A stretch of DNA of 7,388 bases from Clostridiaceae bacterium (GCA_003510765.1 DOKV01000155.1:1-7388), one strand, 5' to 3'. Positions 1 to 6,975 are shown, counted from the first letter of the stretch. Translations and numbers: made by a program. Notes: a model not told the origin generated them from the sequence alone.

Positions 1-1
1 A

Positions 2-574
2 CAGAGATATGGGAAGTATAAGTCGCTCCGATACATCAAGGGAACGGGCGAACCTATCTACCCAATATACGCCATACAGTTTAAAAATCCGATGGCATTT
101 AGTATTAAGAACTGTCTATACACCCCTGAAGGAAGAGAAAAGATACATGACTATCTTGGCAATGAATTAAAGCTGTTGAATCAATTGCGAAAGCACTACC
201 CAAATAACCAAAACATTGAGTACTTTGATAACAGAATTTCATTATACTCAATGCAAAATGGAAAATGCTATGTATTAGGTAAACCCATAGAAACTACAGC
301 CGAAATACATTGTCATCACAAAAAGGCCCGTAAGGATGGCGGAACTGATGAATTCAGGAATCTTGTGTTGATACATGAAGATGTTCATAAACTAATTCAT
401 GCGACACAGGAGGAAACTCTCGAGAAATATCTCGGGATTTTGAATCTGAACTCTGAACAGAGAAGAAAAACCAATCGGTTACGCTTTACATTAGGCCTAT
501 CCATTATCAAAGAATACGACAAAGAGGGGCAAAAGCTCACCCTGGAAAAAGTTGAAAACTATTTAGATATTTAG
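2..574 (+). CDS. ltrA: Group II intron reverse transcriptase/maturase with HNH endonuclease, C-terminal part
   Basis: This is the C-terminal 190 residues of a multifunctional intron-encoded protein. Such proteins bind the intron RNA, promote splicing, and reverse-transcribe the intron at a nicked DNA target. The frame is open from position 2, so the ATG at 92 is internal and the gene begins outside the window. The first 30 codons (Q-R-Y-G-K-Y-K-S-L-R-Y onward) match the region after the maturase domain. The HNH nuclease follows: N-G-K-C-Y-V-L-G-K, then I-H-C-H-H-K-K-A-R-K-D-G-G-T-D-E-F-R-N-L, then V-H-K-L-I-H-A. Only single Cys residues occur where LtrA of Lactococcus has CxxC pairs; this plainer HNH version is, to my knowledge, common in clostridial introns. 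The RT and most of the X domain are not visible. It ends 19 bases before domain V, as expected for an ORF in domain IV. The symbol is the generic family name. Confidence 0.9.
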   Translation, partial: QRYGKYKSLRYIKGTGEPIYPIYAIQFKNPMAFSIKNCLYTPEGREKIHDYLGNELKLLNQLRKHYPNNQNIEYFDNRISLYSMQNGKCYVLGKPIETTAEIHCHHKKARKDGGTDEFRNLVLIHEDVHKLIHATQEETLEKYLGILNLNSEQRRKTNRLRFTLGLSIIKEYDKEGQKLTLEKVENYLDI

Positions 575-593
575 CCATAAGATTCTCGATGGA

Positions 594-673
594 ACGCCGT
601 GTGCGGTGAAAATTGCACGCACGGTGTGGAGTGGGGGAAAATCTGGAGATAAGTTCAAAGGATTACCTATCAC
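594..673 (+). ncRNA. Group II intron domains V and VI (catalytic core and branch point)
   Basis: Domain V is exactly 34 nt (594-627). Its lower helix is 594-603 paired with 618-627, C616-A617 form the two-base bulge, and the upper helix 604-607/612-615 is closed by a GAAA tetraloop (608-611). The catalytic triad at 595-597 reads CGC, paired with G-U-G at 624-626. Domain VI follows: 631-634 pair with 670-673 and 635-637 pair with 666-668, leaving A669 unpaired as the branch-point nucleophile. A further helix joins 640-644 with 660-664. All pairings were worked out by eye. The correct length, bulge, tetraloop and branch-point distance together make the assignment firm. Confidence 0.92.
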
Positions 674-676
674 TAT

Positions 677-2181
677 AGCAGGTAATGCAGATAGTACGAG
701 ACTTAGCGGGATATTCCTTAGGGCGTTCAGATCTTGTGCGACGTGCCATGTCCAAAAAGAAACATGATGTCATGGAAGAGGAAAGAAAGAACTTCATCTA
801 TGGATTAACCGATGAGTCGGGAGAGGTTCTGGTACCAGGGTGTGTACGCCGTGGTATTAAAGAAGAAGTGGCCAACACCATCTTTAATCAGATGATGGAT
901 TTTGCCAGCTATGCTTTCAACAAGGCGCATGCAGCGGCCTATGCGGTCATTGGGTATCAGACGGCCTATCTTATGCGCTACCATCCAGCAGAATTTACCG
1001 CAGCCATGCTCAATTCTTTTCTTGGCAATGCGGACAAGTGTTTCTCTTATTTGCGCTTTGCCAAAACCTTGGGCATAGAAGTGGCCTCCCCAAGTATCAA
1101 CGACTCTCAGTGGAAGTACCGGGTAAAAGAGGGGAAAATTCTCTTTGGTCTTGGAGCCATCAAAGGCGTTGGAAAACAAATGGTGGAAACCTTGGTGACA
1201 AAGAGGAAAGAAGAAGGGCCCTATAGAAATCTCATGGATTTCTTAGAAAGAAATAGTGGCGCAGGGACTTTAAATAAGCGCGCCGTGGAAGCACTCATTC
1301 GCAGTGGTGTCTTTGATGGTCTGGATGGAAACCGTGCCCAGATGCTGGCGGTTTATGAAAGAATCATGGATGGATTCTCTCAAAAGAACAAAAAGAACAT
1401 TGAAGGACAAGTTTCTTTATTTGCTGATCTTCAGGAAGAAGAAGACATCATGAAGGTGGATTATCCAAAGCTCCAAGAGTTTTCCCATAAAGATTTGCTC
1501 TTCATGGAGAAGGACATGACGGGGATGTATCTTTCAGGGCATCCTCTAGATGATTATAGTGAGCGGCTGAGAAAAGCTGTAAGTCACAAAGTATCGGATA
1601 TTCTAAGTGAGGATCATAGCATCTTAGATGATGTGAGAGATGATGCAGCGCTCTTTGCCGATGCCATGATGCAAGAAAGAACCCTTCAAGATGGAGATCG
1701 TGTGATCCTTGGGGGGCTCCTTCGAGGCATTACAAGAAAAATCACCAGAAACTCTGCCATGATGGCTTTTTTACAGCTGGAAGATTTGTCAGGAGTCATT
1801 GAGGGGATTGTGTTTCCGAAAACTTATGAAAAGATTGTGGAAGGGTTAAAGGAAGATCGTATAGTGCTCTTAAAGGGACGGGTCTCCATAAAAGAAGAAG
1901 AGGACCCCAAACTCATCGTGGAGTCCATTCATGATTTGGAGGAGAAAACAAGCAAACTCTATTTACGTTTCCCGAATATGGACACGGCGAGAAAAGCTGT
2001 GCAAGCTCTTCGAACGGTCTTTAAGACTTTTTCTGGGGAAATGCCCATTATTGTGGTGGCACAAGATACCAGAGAGGTCATGCAGCTCTCTAGAGATCTT
2101 TGGGTAGACGAGGATTCCCCCATTGTATCTATGCTTCAAGAAAAGTTTGGGGAAGAGAATGTGAAGCGGGTAGAGTCCTAG
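677..2181 (+). CDS. dnaE: DNA polymerase III subunit alpha, 3' exon (C-terminal ~43%)
   Basis: This encodes the C-terminal part of the replicative DNA polymerase alpha subunit. The exon starts two bases into a codon. After splicing it would read E-Q-V-M-Q-I-V-R-D-L-A-G-Y-S-L-G-R-S-D. Counting from the Met at 685 (498 residues), the finger region includes R-R-A-M-S-K-K-K (19-26) and F-N-K-A-H-A-A-A-Y (78-86). A helix-hairpin-helix region (L-N-K-R-A-V-E-A-L-I-R-S-G, about 196-208) is followed by a beta-clamp binding motif Q-V-S-L-F (242-246) and an OB-fold (about 337-418). A C-terminal domain runs to 498. The family is about 1150-1180 residues. The three metal-binding aspartates lie upstream in the 5' exon, outside the window. 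The ATG at 685 lacks a ribosome-binding site and falls inside a conserved motif, so it is not a true start. No stop or frameshift is seen. dnaE-pfkA-pyk is a familiar Firmicutes order. Confidence 0.93.
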
Positions 2182-2218
2182 GATCAAAGATATACAAGGT
2201 GGGACATTTTCCATCATC

Positions 2219-2247
2219 TTGAAATCATTTCATTTTAGAGATACAAT
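2219..2247 (+). promoter_or_regulatory. Sigma-A-type promoter for pfkA-pyk
   Basis: The -35 box TTGAAA (2219-2224) and -10 box TACAAT (2242-2247) each match the consensus at five of six positions and are separated by an ideal 17 bp. Transcription would start near 2254, about 55 bases before pfkA. No convincing terminator follows dnaE, so read-through from dnaE may also contribute to pfkA-pyk expression. Confidence 0.7.
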
Positions 2248-2296
2248 AAGATGGGCTAAATTTTAGTGGACGGAAGATAAACTCTTCTGCCTCTTT

Positions 2297-2302
2297 AGGA
2301 GG
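2297..2302 (+). promoter_or_regulatory. Ribosome-binding site of pfkA
   Basis: A perfect AGGAGG lies 7 bases before the ATG at 2310. It fixes the pfkA start and suggests strong translation. Confidence 0.85.
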
Positions 2303-2309
2303 ATGAAAA

Positions 2310-3266
2310 ATGAAGAAAATTGGGATTTTAACAAGTGGTGGAGATGCACCTGGTATGAATGCTGCCATAAGAGCAGTGGTGAGGACTGCCCTGGTGAACA
2401 ACATGGAAGTGATGGGAATCTACAAAGGATATTTAGGTCTTTTTGAAGGTGAAATACTCCCCATGGATCGAAGCTCTGTTTCAGATATCGTGCAAAAGGG
2501 TGGGACCATTTTAAAGACCGCCAGATTCCCAGAATTTGCGGACCCTAAAGTGCGCGAAAAGGCAGCCCAGGTATTAAGAGTCTACGGTATTGAAGGCCTT
2601 GTGGTCATCGGTGGAGATGGATCCTTTAAAGGAGCCAAAGGTCTATCAGACCTTGGCATTAAGACCATCGGTATTCCAGGAACCATTGATAACGACATGG
2701 GATATACAGATCGCACCATAGGCTTTGATACGGCACAAAACACTGTCATTGATGCCATTAATAAGATTAGAGATACGTCTTCTTCTCACCAAAGAGTATC
2801 CGTAGTGGAAGTTATGGGAAGAGATTGTGGAGATTTAGCGCTTTATGCAGGACTTGCTGGTGGTGCCACCACCATTCTTGTACCGGAAAAAAAGTACTCT
2901 AAGGAAGAAATTCTAAAAACCGTTATGGAAGGAAAACGCCATAAGAAACATCATAATTTGGTGGTCATTGCAGAAGGTGTGGGGAACGCTGACGAAATTG
3001 CCAAAGAAATTGAAGATGTTTCGGGCATTGAGACAAGAGCCACGGTGCTTGGTCATATCCAAAGGGGTGGTATGCCCACAGCCTACGATCGAATCCTTGC
3101 CACAAGACTGGGTCACCGGGCGGTGGAACTGCTCATGGAAGGAAAGTCTGGAAGAGTAGTGGGCACCGTAAGAGGAGATATTGTAGATTACGATATTAAT
3201 GAAGCGTTGAAAATGGAAAGACCATTCAATGAGAAACTGTACCAAATCGCTATGGACCTTGTATAA
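2310..3266 (+). CDS. pfkA: ATP-dependent 6-phosphofructokinase
   Basis: This cytoplasmic enzyme phosphorylates fructose 6-phosphate to fructose 1,6-bisphosphate with ATP, the committed step of glycolysis. At 318 residues it has the usual length of bacterial PfkA and keeps the standard numbering. The N-terminal nucleotide loop is T-S-G-G-D-A-P-G-M-N (8-17) and G-G-D-G is at 101-104. The catalytic segment P-G-T-I-D-N-D spans 123-129 with D127 and D129. R162 and M-G-R (169-171) line the sugar-phosphate site, and R243, H249 and R252 sit in R-A-T-V-L-G-H-I-Q-R-G-G. Gly at positions 104 and 124 is the ATP-using combination; PPi-dependent enzymes carry Asp and Lys there. The family is a tetramer usually activated by ADP and inhibited by phosphoenolpyruvate, though allostery cannot be read from the sequence alone. 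It is the first gene of a two-gene operon, with pyk 20 bp downstream. Confidence 0.97.
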   Translation: MKKIGILTSGGDAPGMNAAIRAVVRTALVNNMEVMGIYKGYLGLFEGEILPMDRSSVSDIVQKGGTILKTARFPEFADPKVREKAAQVLRVYGIEGLVVIGGDGSFKGAKGLSDLGIKTIGIPGTIDNDMGYTDRTIGFDTAQNTVIDAINKIRDTSSSHQRVSVVEVMGRDCGDLALYAGLAGGATTILVPEKKYSKEEILKTVMEGKRHKKHHNLVVIAEGVGNADEIAKEIEDVSGIETRATVLGHIQRGGMPTAYDRILATRLGHRAVELLMEGKSGRVVGTVRGDIVDYDINEALKMERPFNEKLYQIAMDLV

Positions 3267-3273
3267 CAAGGGA

Positions 3274-3280
3274 TTGGAGG
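3274..3280 (+). promoter_or_regulatory. Ribosome-binding site of pyk
   Basis: TTGGAGG lies 6 bases before the ATG at 3287, inside the 20-bp pfkA-pyk gap. No promoter fits in that gap, so it supports pyk being translated from the pfkA mRNA. Confidence 0.8.
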
Positions 3281-3286
3281 AACAAG

Positions 3287-5059
3287 ATGCGTAAAACGAA
3301 AATTGTCTGTACCATTGGACCCACATCGGATTCAGAGGAAACCATTCGCGCGCTGATGAAGGCGGGGATGAATGTCACAAGACATAACTTTTCCCATGAC
3401 AATCATGAGCAGCACAAAGTCAAGATGGAACGGGTGCGTAAAATTGCAGAGGAGCTTGGGAAAAACATTGCCATATTACTAGATACCAAGGGACCTGAAA
3501 TTAGAACCCATAAGTTTAAGGACGCGCCTGTGGCGCTAAAGGAAGGGGAATTCATCGAGGTTTATACCAAAGAAGAGATCCTTGGCGATGCCACAAAGTT
3601 TTCTTTAACCTATGACAAACTTTCAGAAGATGTACAAGTGGGTTCAAGAATTCTCGTGGATGATGGCCTTGTGGCGTTGGAAGTGGTGGATCTTAATATG
3701 GTCACAGGGATCATCAAGACCAAAATTTTAAACAATGGGACCATTTCTAACAATAAGGGCATCAATCTACCTGGGGTGAAGACCCAGCTTCCAGCATTGA
3801 CAGAAAAAGACCTAGAGGATTTGGCTTTTGGTGCCAAGATGGGCGTAGACATCGTGGCTGCTTCCTTCATTCGTAAAGCAGAGGATGTTTTGGCCATTCG
3901 TAAGGTGTTAAGAAACCTTGGTGCGGATGATGTGTTCCTCATGTCCAAGATTGAAAATCAAGAAGGGGTAGACAACGTAGAAGAAATCATCAAGTACTCT
4001 GATGGGGTCATGGTGGCAAGAGGAGATATGGGCGTGGAAATCCCCCTAGAGCAAGTGCCTGGCATCCAAAAGAAGATCATTGAGCTTTGTAACCAAGCAG
4101 GAAAGCCTGTGGTGACAGCTACTCAGATGCTAGAGTCCATGGTGCGTTTCCCAAGACCCACTAGAGCTGAAGTTTCAGATGTGGCCAATGCGATTTTAGA
4201 TGGTACGGACTGTATCATGCTTTCTGGAGAAACTGCCAATGGTAGTTATCCTGTGGAATCCGTTGAGACCATGGTGAAAATTGCAGAAGATGTGGAAGGG
4301 CGAATCAAGTACGACAAACTCTTGTCGAAGCATATGATGAGTCATGCTTCTTCTGTACCCATGGCCATTAGCCTAGCTAGTGTAACCACAGCCTATGAGC
4401 TGGGAGCCTCAGCCATCATATCCGCCACAGTATCTGGTAGTACCGCAAAGAATGCCTCAAGATTTAGACCAGAGTGTCCCATCTTGGCCATTACACCGAG
4501 TAAGTCTGTGGCAAGAAGGCTTGCGGTATATTGGGGGGTTTATCCCATTGTGGCAGAACTTTATGAGTCCACCGATGAAATGATTGACTCCACTGCGCAA
4601 ATTGCCAAAGAGCGTGGATTTGTGAAAGATGGAGAACTTGTGGTTATCACCGCAGGGCTACCCATTAACTTTGTAGGGTCTACCAACATGATCAAAGTAC
4701 ATCTCATAGGAGAGGTGCTCCTTCAAGGGAAGCGGACCCACGAAACCAAGCAAGTCATTAGTGGCGTGGTGAAAAAAGCCATCAATTTTAAGATGGCCGA
4801 TGAGAAGATCATGGATGGAGACATCTTGGTGGTGAATGCTTTAACGGATGAATATATGGAGGTTTTACATAAGACTGCGGGCATCATTGTGGAAACCAAT
4901 CAGGTGACACCAGATATTTCTGTGGAGGCGTTAAGGCATGATATTCCGATCATTGCCGAAGCCATGGAAGCTATGTCAGTGCTTACAGAAGGTACTTTGG
5001 TGACCATTGATGGCAAGAGAAGTTTGGTCATCAACGGACGTACCGTATTAAAATCATAA
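3287..5059 (+). CDS. pyk: Pyruvate kinase with extra C-terminal domain
   Basis: This enzyme converts phosphoenolpyruvate and ADP to pyruvate and ATP, the last step of glycolysis. The A domain starts with K-I-V-C-T-I-G-P-T-S (5-14). Substrate and metal residues are present: R32 and N34 in T-R-H-N-F-S-H; D66, K68 and R73 in L-D-T-K-G-P-E-I-R-T; catalytic K221 and metal ligand E223 in S-K-I-E-N; D247 in R-G-D-M-G-V; and T279 in T-A-T-Q-M. P-R-P-T-R-A-E (289-295) and S-G-E-T-A-N-G (313-319) are also kept. The lid (B) domain is about 70-168 and the C domain about 345-475. Its 590 residues exceed the ~470 of the E. coli type because of an extra C-terminal domain (about 480-590) related to the phosphohistidine domain of PEP-utilising enzymes. 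Here the usual T-S-H of that domain reads T541-P542-D543. It forms an operon with pfkA and is followed by a hairpin terminator. Confidence 0.97.
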   Translation: MRKTKIVCTIGPTSDSEETIRALMKAGMNVTRHNFSHDNHEQHKVKMERVRKIAEELGKNIAILLDTKGPEIRTHKFKDAPVALKEGEFIEVYTKEEILGDATKFSLTYDKLSEDVQVGSRILVDDGLVALEVVDLNMVTGIIKTKILNNGTISNNKGINLPGVKTQLPALTEKDLEDLAFGAKMGVDIVAASFIRKAEDVLAIRKVLRNLGADDVFLMSKIENQEGVDNVEEIIKYSDGVMVARGDMGVEIPLEQVPGIQKKIIELCNQAGKPVVTATQMLESMVRFPRPTRAEVSDVANAILDGTDCIMLSGETANGSYPVESVETMVKIAEDVEGRIKYDKLLSKHMMSHASSVPMAISLASVTTAYELGASAIISATVSGSTAKNASRFRPECPILAITPSKSVARRLAVYWGVYPIVAELYESTDEMIDSTAQIAKERGFVKDGELVVITAGLPINFVGSTNMIKVHLIGEVLLQGKRTHETKQVISGVVKKAINFKMADEKIMDGDILVVNALTDEYMEVLHKTAGIIVETNQVTPDISVEALRHDIPIIAEAMEAMSVLTEGTLVTIDGKRSLVINGRTVLKS

Positions 5060-5070
5060 GCTTGTAACAA

Positions 5071-5093
5071 GAGGGGTCCATGGATCCCTCTTT
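5071..5093 (+). terminator. Probable terminator after pyk
   Basis: GAGGGGTCC (5071-5079) pairs with GGATCCCTC (5082-5090), with one G-U pair and a tight loop. TTT then AAAA and TT follow. The stem is strong but the T stretch is short, so termination may be incomplete. It lies 12 bases after the pyk stop. Confidence 0.6.
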
Positions 5094-5162
5094 AAAATTA
5101 ACATTTTATACACATCTGAAGATAGCCTTGGGACACAACGGCTTTGAACAAAATATATAAAT

Positions 5163-5193
5163 TTGACAATAAAATTAACATAAAATTTACAAA
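5163..5193 (+). promoter_or_regulatory. Possible promoter in the pyk-rlmD gap
   Basis: A perfect -35 TTGACA (5163-5168) is followed 19 bp later by TACAAA (5188-5193), a four-of-six -10. The spacing is long and the region very AT-rich, so this is tentative. If real, transcription would start near 5200, at the base of the inverted repeats that precede the terminator at 5287. Confidence 0.35.
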
Positions 5194-5197
5194 TTAG

Positions 5198-5314
5198 ATT
5201 CGAAAAATTTACATTTATATCACTTCTGAGTGATATAGTAATACATGTAAAAATTTGAATTATTGGCAACTGATTCAAAAACTTCAGCACCCTATGAATG
5301 GGTGCATTTTTTTT
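5198..5314 (+). ncRNA. Candidate structured RNA (small RNA or leader) ending in an intrinsic terminator
   Basis: This segment shows nested inverted repeats and no supported ORF. The core is a perfect 9-bp stem (5216-5224 with 5229-5237, loop TCTG). It is enclosed by TTTACAT (5208-5214) pairing with ATGTAAA (5245-5251), and then by ATTC (5198-5201) with GAAT (5257-5260). Bases 5254-5260 (TTTGAAT) can instead pair perfectly with ATTCAAA (5273-5279), which competes with the outer stem. A strong terminator follows at 5287-5314. I do not recognise it as a known riboswitch or RNA family. It could be a short independent RNA, a leader of the methyltransferase gene, or simply an operator-rich spacer. 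AT-rich DNA produces such repeats easily, although a 9-bp perfect stem is more than expected. Confidence 0.4.
5287..5314 (+). terminator. Intrinsic terminator before rlmD
   Basis: GCACCC (5287-5292) and GGGTGC (5300-5305) form a perfect 6-bp stem with a 7-base loop. One A and a run of eight Ts (5307-5314) follow. It is stronger than the hairpin directly after pyk and would end either pyk read-through or an RNA starting in the gap. Confidence 0.88.
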
Positions 5315-5317
5315 GCC

Positions 5318-5343
5318 TATAATCTGTTGACATGGACTATAAT
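5318..5343 (+). promoter_or_regulatory. Possible promoter region of the methyltransferase gene
   Basis: Two perfect TATAAT hexamers lie at 5318-5323 and 5338-5343, just after the terminator and just before the gene. Neither has a good -35 at 16-18 bp. The TTGACA at 5327-5332 lies only 5 bp before the second box and cannot serve it. A promoter is needed here because of the upstream terminator, but which box acts is uncertain. Confidence 0.35.
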
Positions 5344-5369
5344 GGAAGAGAATAAGTGATGAATGAGGA

Positions 5370-6746
5370 ATGGAAAAGATGATGAAGAAAAATGATGAAC
5401 TAGTACTGGAGTTTGTGGATCAGGGTCACCAGGGGGAAGGCATAGGGAAAAGTGGACACTATCCTCTCTTTGTGGACTATGCACTACCAGGAGAAAAAGC
5501 TTTGGTGAAGGTGCTGAAGGCGAATAAGAATTATGGCTTTGGAAAACTTCTGGAGGTGCTAGAGAAGAGTCCTCATCGGGTGGATCCTCCTTGCCCATAT
5601 TATGAGCAGTGTGGTGGGTGCCATTTGATGCATGTGGATGGTGAAGGTCAACGATCCTTCAAGAAGAAGCGGGTGTCTGATGCGCTAACACGGATTGGCA
5701 AGAGTACCTTTGATCAGGTGGAAGACACGGTAGGTATGGAAGTGCCGTATGCCTACCGTAATAAAGTGCAAATTCCTTTGGGAAGGGTCCAAGGAAAATT
5801 TGTGGCGGGGTTCTATGCCAAAAGGTCTCATCGCATCATTGACATAGAAAAGTGTATGGTGCAGCATCCCCAGGGGGATGCGGTGCTTGGTATTCTTCGC
5901 CTATGGGCAGAGAAGTTTCAGCTATCTACTTATCAAGAGGATCAAGGTGTTAATCCTAAAGGGCTTCTTCGCCATGTGATGGTTCGGAAGGGGTTTCACA
6001 CAGGGGATCTCATGGTGGTATTGGTGGTGACCAATAAGGATGTACCTCATTTGGAGGAGCTCTTGCAAGAATTGAAAGGTTTAGAGGGATTTCAGTCGCT
6101 ACTTCTTAATATCAACAAAGAAGAGACCAATGTGGTCTTGGGGAAAGAGAATATGATTATTTATGGCAAGGAAGCCATTCATGATACTATTGGTCCCTTT
6201 ACCTTCAAGATTTCTCCCTATTCTTTTTTCCAAGTAAATCCAAAGCAAACAGAAGTGATGTATGAGAAAGCTATGGCGTACGCTGGGCTTACGGGAGAGG
6301 AAACCGTGTTTGATTGCTACTCTGGGGCTGGGACGATTTCTCTCTTTTTGTCTCAAAAGGCGAAGAAGGTTTATGGCATTGAGGTTGTAAAAGAAGCTGT
6401 TGCTGATGCCAAGGAAAATGCCAAGATTAATGAAGTGGAAAATGTAGAATTTCTTCTTGGAAAATCTGAAGAGGTGATTTTAGAGCTCATGAATCAAGGT
6501 ATTTATGCGGATGTGGTGGTTGTAGATCCACCTAGAAAGGGTTGTGATCCAATACTACTTGAAGCCATTGGTGAGATTAAGCCCAAACGATTGGTATACG
6601 TGTCCTGTGACCCAGGATCTTTAGGAAGAGATGTTGGCATCATGGAGTCGCTAGGATATCAAGTAGAGAAGGTAACCCCAGTGGATAATTTCCCGCAATC
6701 CTTTCACGTTGAGACGGTAGTATTGATGTCAAGGGTAGAGAAGTAA
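5370..6746 (+). CDS. rlmD: 23S rRNA (uracil-5-)-methyltransferase, RlmD/RlmCD (RumA) family
   Basis: This is a SAM-dependent enzyme that makes 5-methyluridine in 23S rRNA; the Bacillus homologue RlmCD acts on U747 and U1939. An N-terminal TRAM RNA-binding domain covers about 9-65. Four cysteines for a [4Fe-4S] cluster are at C75, C81, C84 (C-P-Y-Y-E-Q-C-G-G-C) and C162. F-F-Q-V-N-P (286-291) and the SAM loop D-C-Y-S-G-A-G-T (315-322) follow. Then come D-P-P-R-K-G (386-391), the nucleophile C413 in V-S-C-D-P, and the base E448 in F-H-V-E-T-V. Its 458 residues are normal for the family. The start is unsure: GAGGA at 5365-5369 nearly touches the ATG at 5370 but sits 9 bases before the in-frame ATG at 5379, which is the likelier start. 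tRNA m5U54 methylation (TrmA-like) is less likely given the Fe-S and TRAM parts. It is a single-gene unit between two terminators. Confidence 0.93.
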   Translation: MEKMMKKNDELVLEFVDQGHQGEGIGKSGHYPLFVDYALPGEKALVKVLKANKNYGFGKLLEVLEKSPHRVDPPCPYYEQCGGCHLMHVDGEGQRSFKKKRVSDALTRIGKSTFDQVEDTVGMEVPYAYRNKVQIPLGRVQGKFVAGFYAKRSHRIIDIEKCMVQHPQGDAVLGILRLWAEKFQLSTYQEDQGVNPKGLLRHVMVRKGFHTGDLMVVLVVTNKDVPHLEELLQELKGLEGFQSLLLNINKEETNVVLGKENMIIYGKEAIHDTIGPFTFKISPYSFFQVNPKQTEVMYEKAMAYAGLTGEETVFDCYSGAGTISLFLSQKAKKVYGIEVVKEAVADAKENAKINEVENVEFLLGKSEEVILELMNQGIYADVVVVDPPRKGCDPILLEAIGEIKPKRLVYVSCDPGSLGRDVGIMESLGYQVEKVTPVDNFPQSFHVETVVLMSRVEK

Positions 6747-6777
6747 GAGTGTAGAAATGTGAGTAAATAAGCACTTT

Positions 6778-6826
6778 CCGTGATTTGAGATCTGGCTTTA
6801 TACCAGAAGGATAATCACGGTTTTTT
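6778..6826 (+). terminator. Intrinsic terminator after rlmD
   Basis: CCGTGATT (6778-6785) pairs perfectly with AATCACGG (6813-6820), followed directly by six Ts. Inside the arms a second hairpin forms from TCTGG (6791-6795) and CCAGA (6803-6807). It lies 31 bases after the methyltransferase stop and has a longer, two-storey stem than most intrinsic terminators. Confidence 0.88.
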
Positions 6827-6893
6827 GTTTTGTGGGAACTTATCCAAGATAGGCATGTTAGATAATTAAGAAGATGATATGGATATTGACGTG

Positions 6894-6951
6894 GTGAGTT
6901 GATACGATTGCTGGCAAAAACGGAGTGAGTTGACAGGATTATTGTCAAAAA
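6894..6951 (+). repeat. 27-bp imperfect direct repeat, possible operator pair
   Basis: Copies at 6894-6920 and 6925-6951 share GTGAGTTGA, then A, GATT, TG and CAAAAA, with mismatches between, and are offset by 31 bp (about three helical turns). The second copy contains a perfect dyad TTGACA-N7-TGTCAA (6930-6948); the first has the degenerate form TTGATA-N7-TGGCAA. The spacing and dyads suggest binding sites for a dimeric regulator, and the downstream gene encodes a helix-turn-helix protein. The function is inferred. Confidence 0.6.
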
Positions 6952-6975
6952 ATTAGAAAACATTTACACTTTATA

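Larger units (their letters stand above)
1..676 (+). mobile_element. Group II intron, 3' part, inserted in dnaE
   Basis: This is the 3' portion of a retroelement that splices as RNA and moves by target-primed reverse transcription. It contains, in order, the end of the intron-encoded reverse transcriptase/maturase with an HNH endonuclease domain, a 34-nt domain V and a domain VI with a bulged A. The 3' boundary is placed after T676. The sequence there ends in AT, fitting the usual AY end, and the branch-point A669 is then the eighth base from the end, as expected. The reading frame gives an independent check: codon 676-678 would be the stop TAG unless position 676 is removed, whereas joining a G to AG677-678 gives Glu, as expected in DnaE. 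The 5' end, domains I-III and most of the protein lie left of the window, so whether the element is complete cannot be judged. Its coding sequence is intact as far as visible. Confidence 0.9.

Noticed and set aside
685..687. ATG at 685 as the start of a free-standing short DnaE
   Set aside because: No ribosome-binding site precedes it, it is an internal Met of the conserved Q-V-M-Q-I segment, and the frame matches DnaE upstream only through the intron junction. Codons 679-684 (Gln, Val) already fit the DnaE consensus.
677..960. Intein as the cause of the dnaE interruption
   Set aside because: DnaE is a classic intein host, but the upstream sequence is a reverse transcriptase/HNH plus domain V and VI RNA, not an intein C-terminal block. 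The site used by the cyanobacterial DnaE split intein, before F-N-K-A-H, is uninterrupted here.
2196..2220. Hairpin after dnaE as a terminator
   Set aside because: AAGGTGG can pair with TCATCTT only with two G-U pairs, and no T-run follows directly. It also abuts the pfkA promoter.
5054..5290. 78-residue minus-strand ORF in the pyk-rlmD gap
   Set aside because: It spans both terminator hairpins and the inverted repeats, has no ribosome-binding site, overlaps the end of pyk, and reads as AT-rich translation without a recognisable motif.
5327..5343. TTGACA and TATAAT just before rlmD as one promoter
   Set aside because: The two boxes are only 5 bp apart instead of about 17, so they cannot be the -35 and -10 of the same promoter.
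805..6963. Other minus-strand and out-of-frame ORFs within dnaE, pfkA, pyk and rlmD
   Set aside because: All lie opposite or inside genes with clear family motifs. None has its own ribosome-binding site, promoter or recognisable domain.
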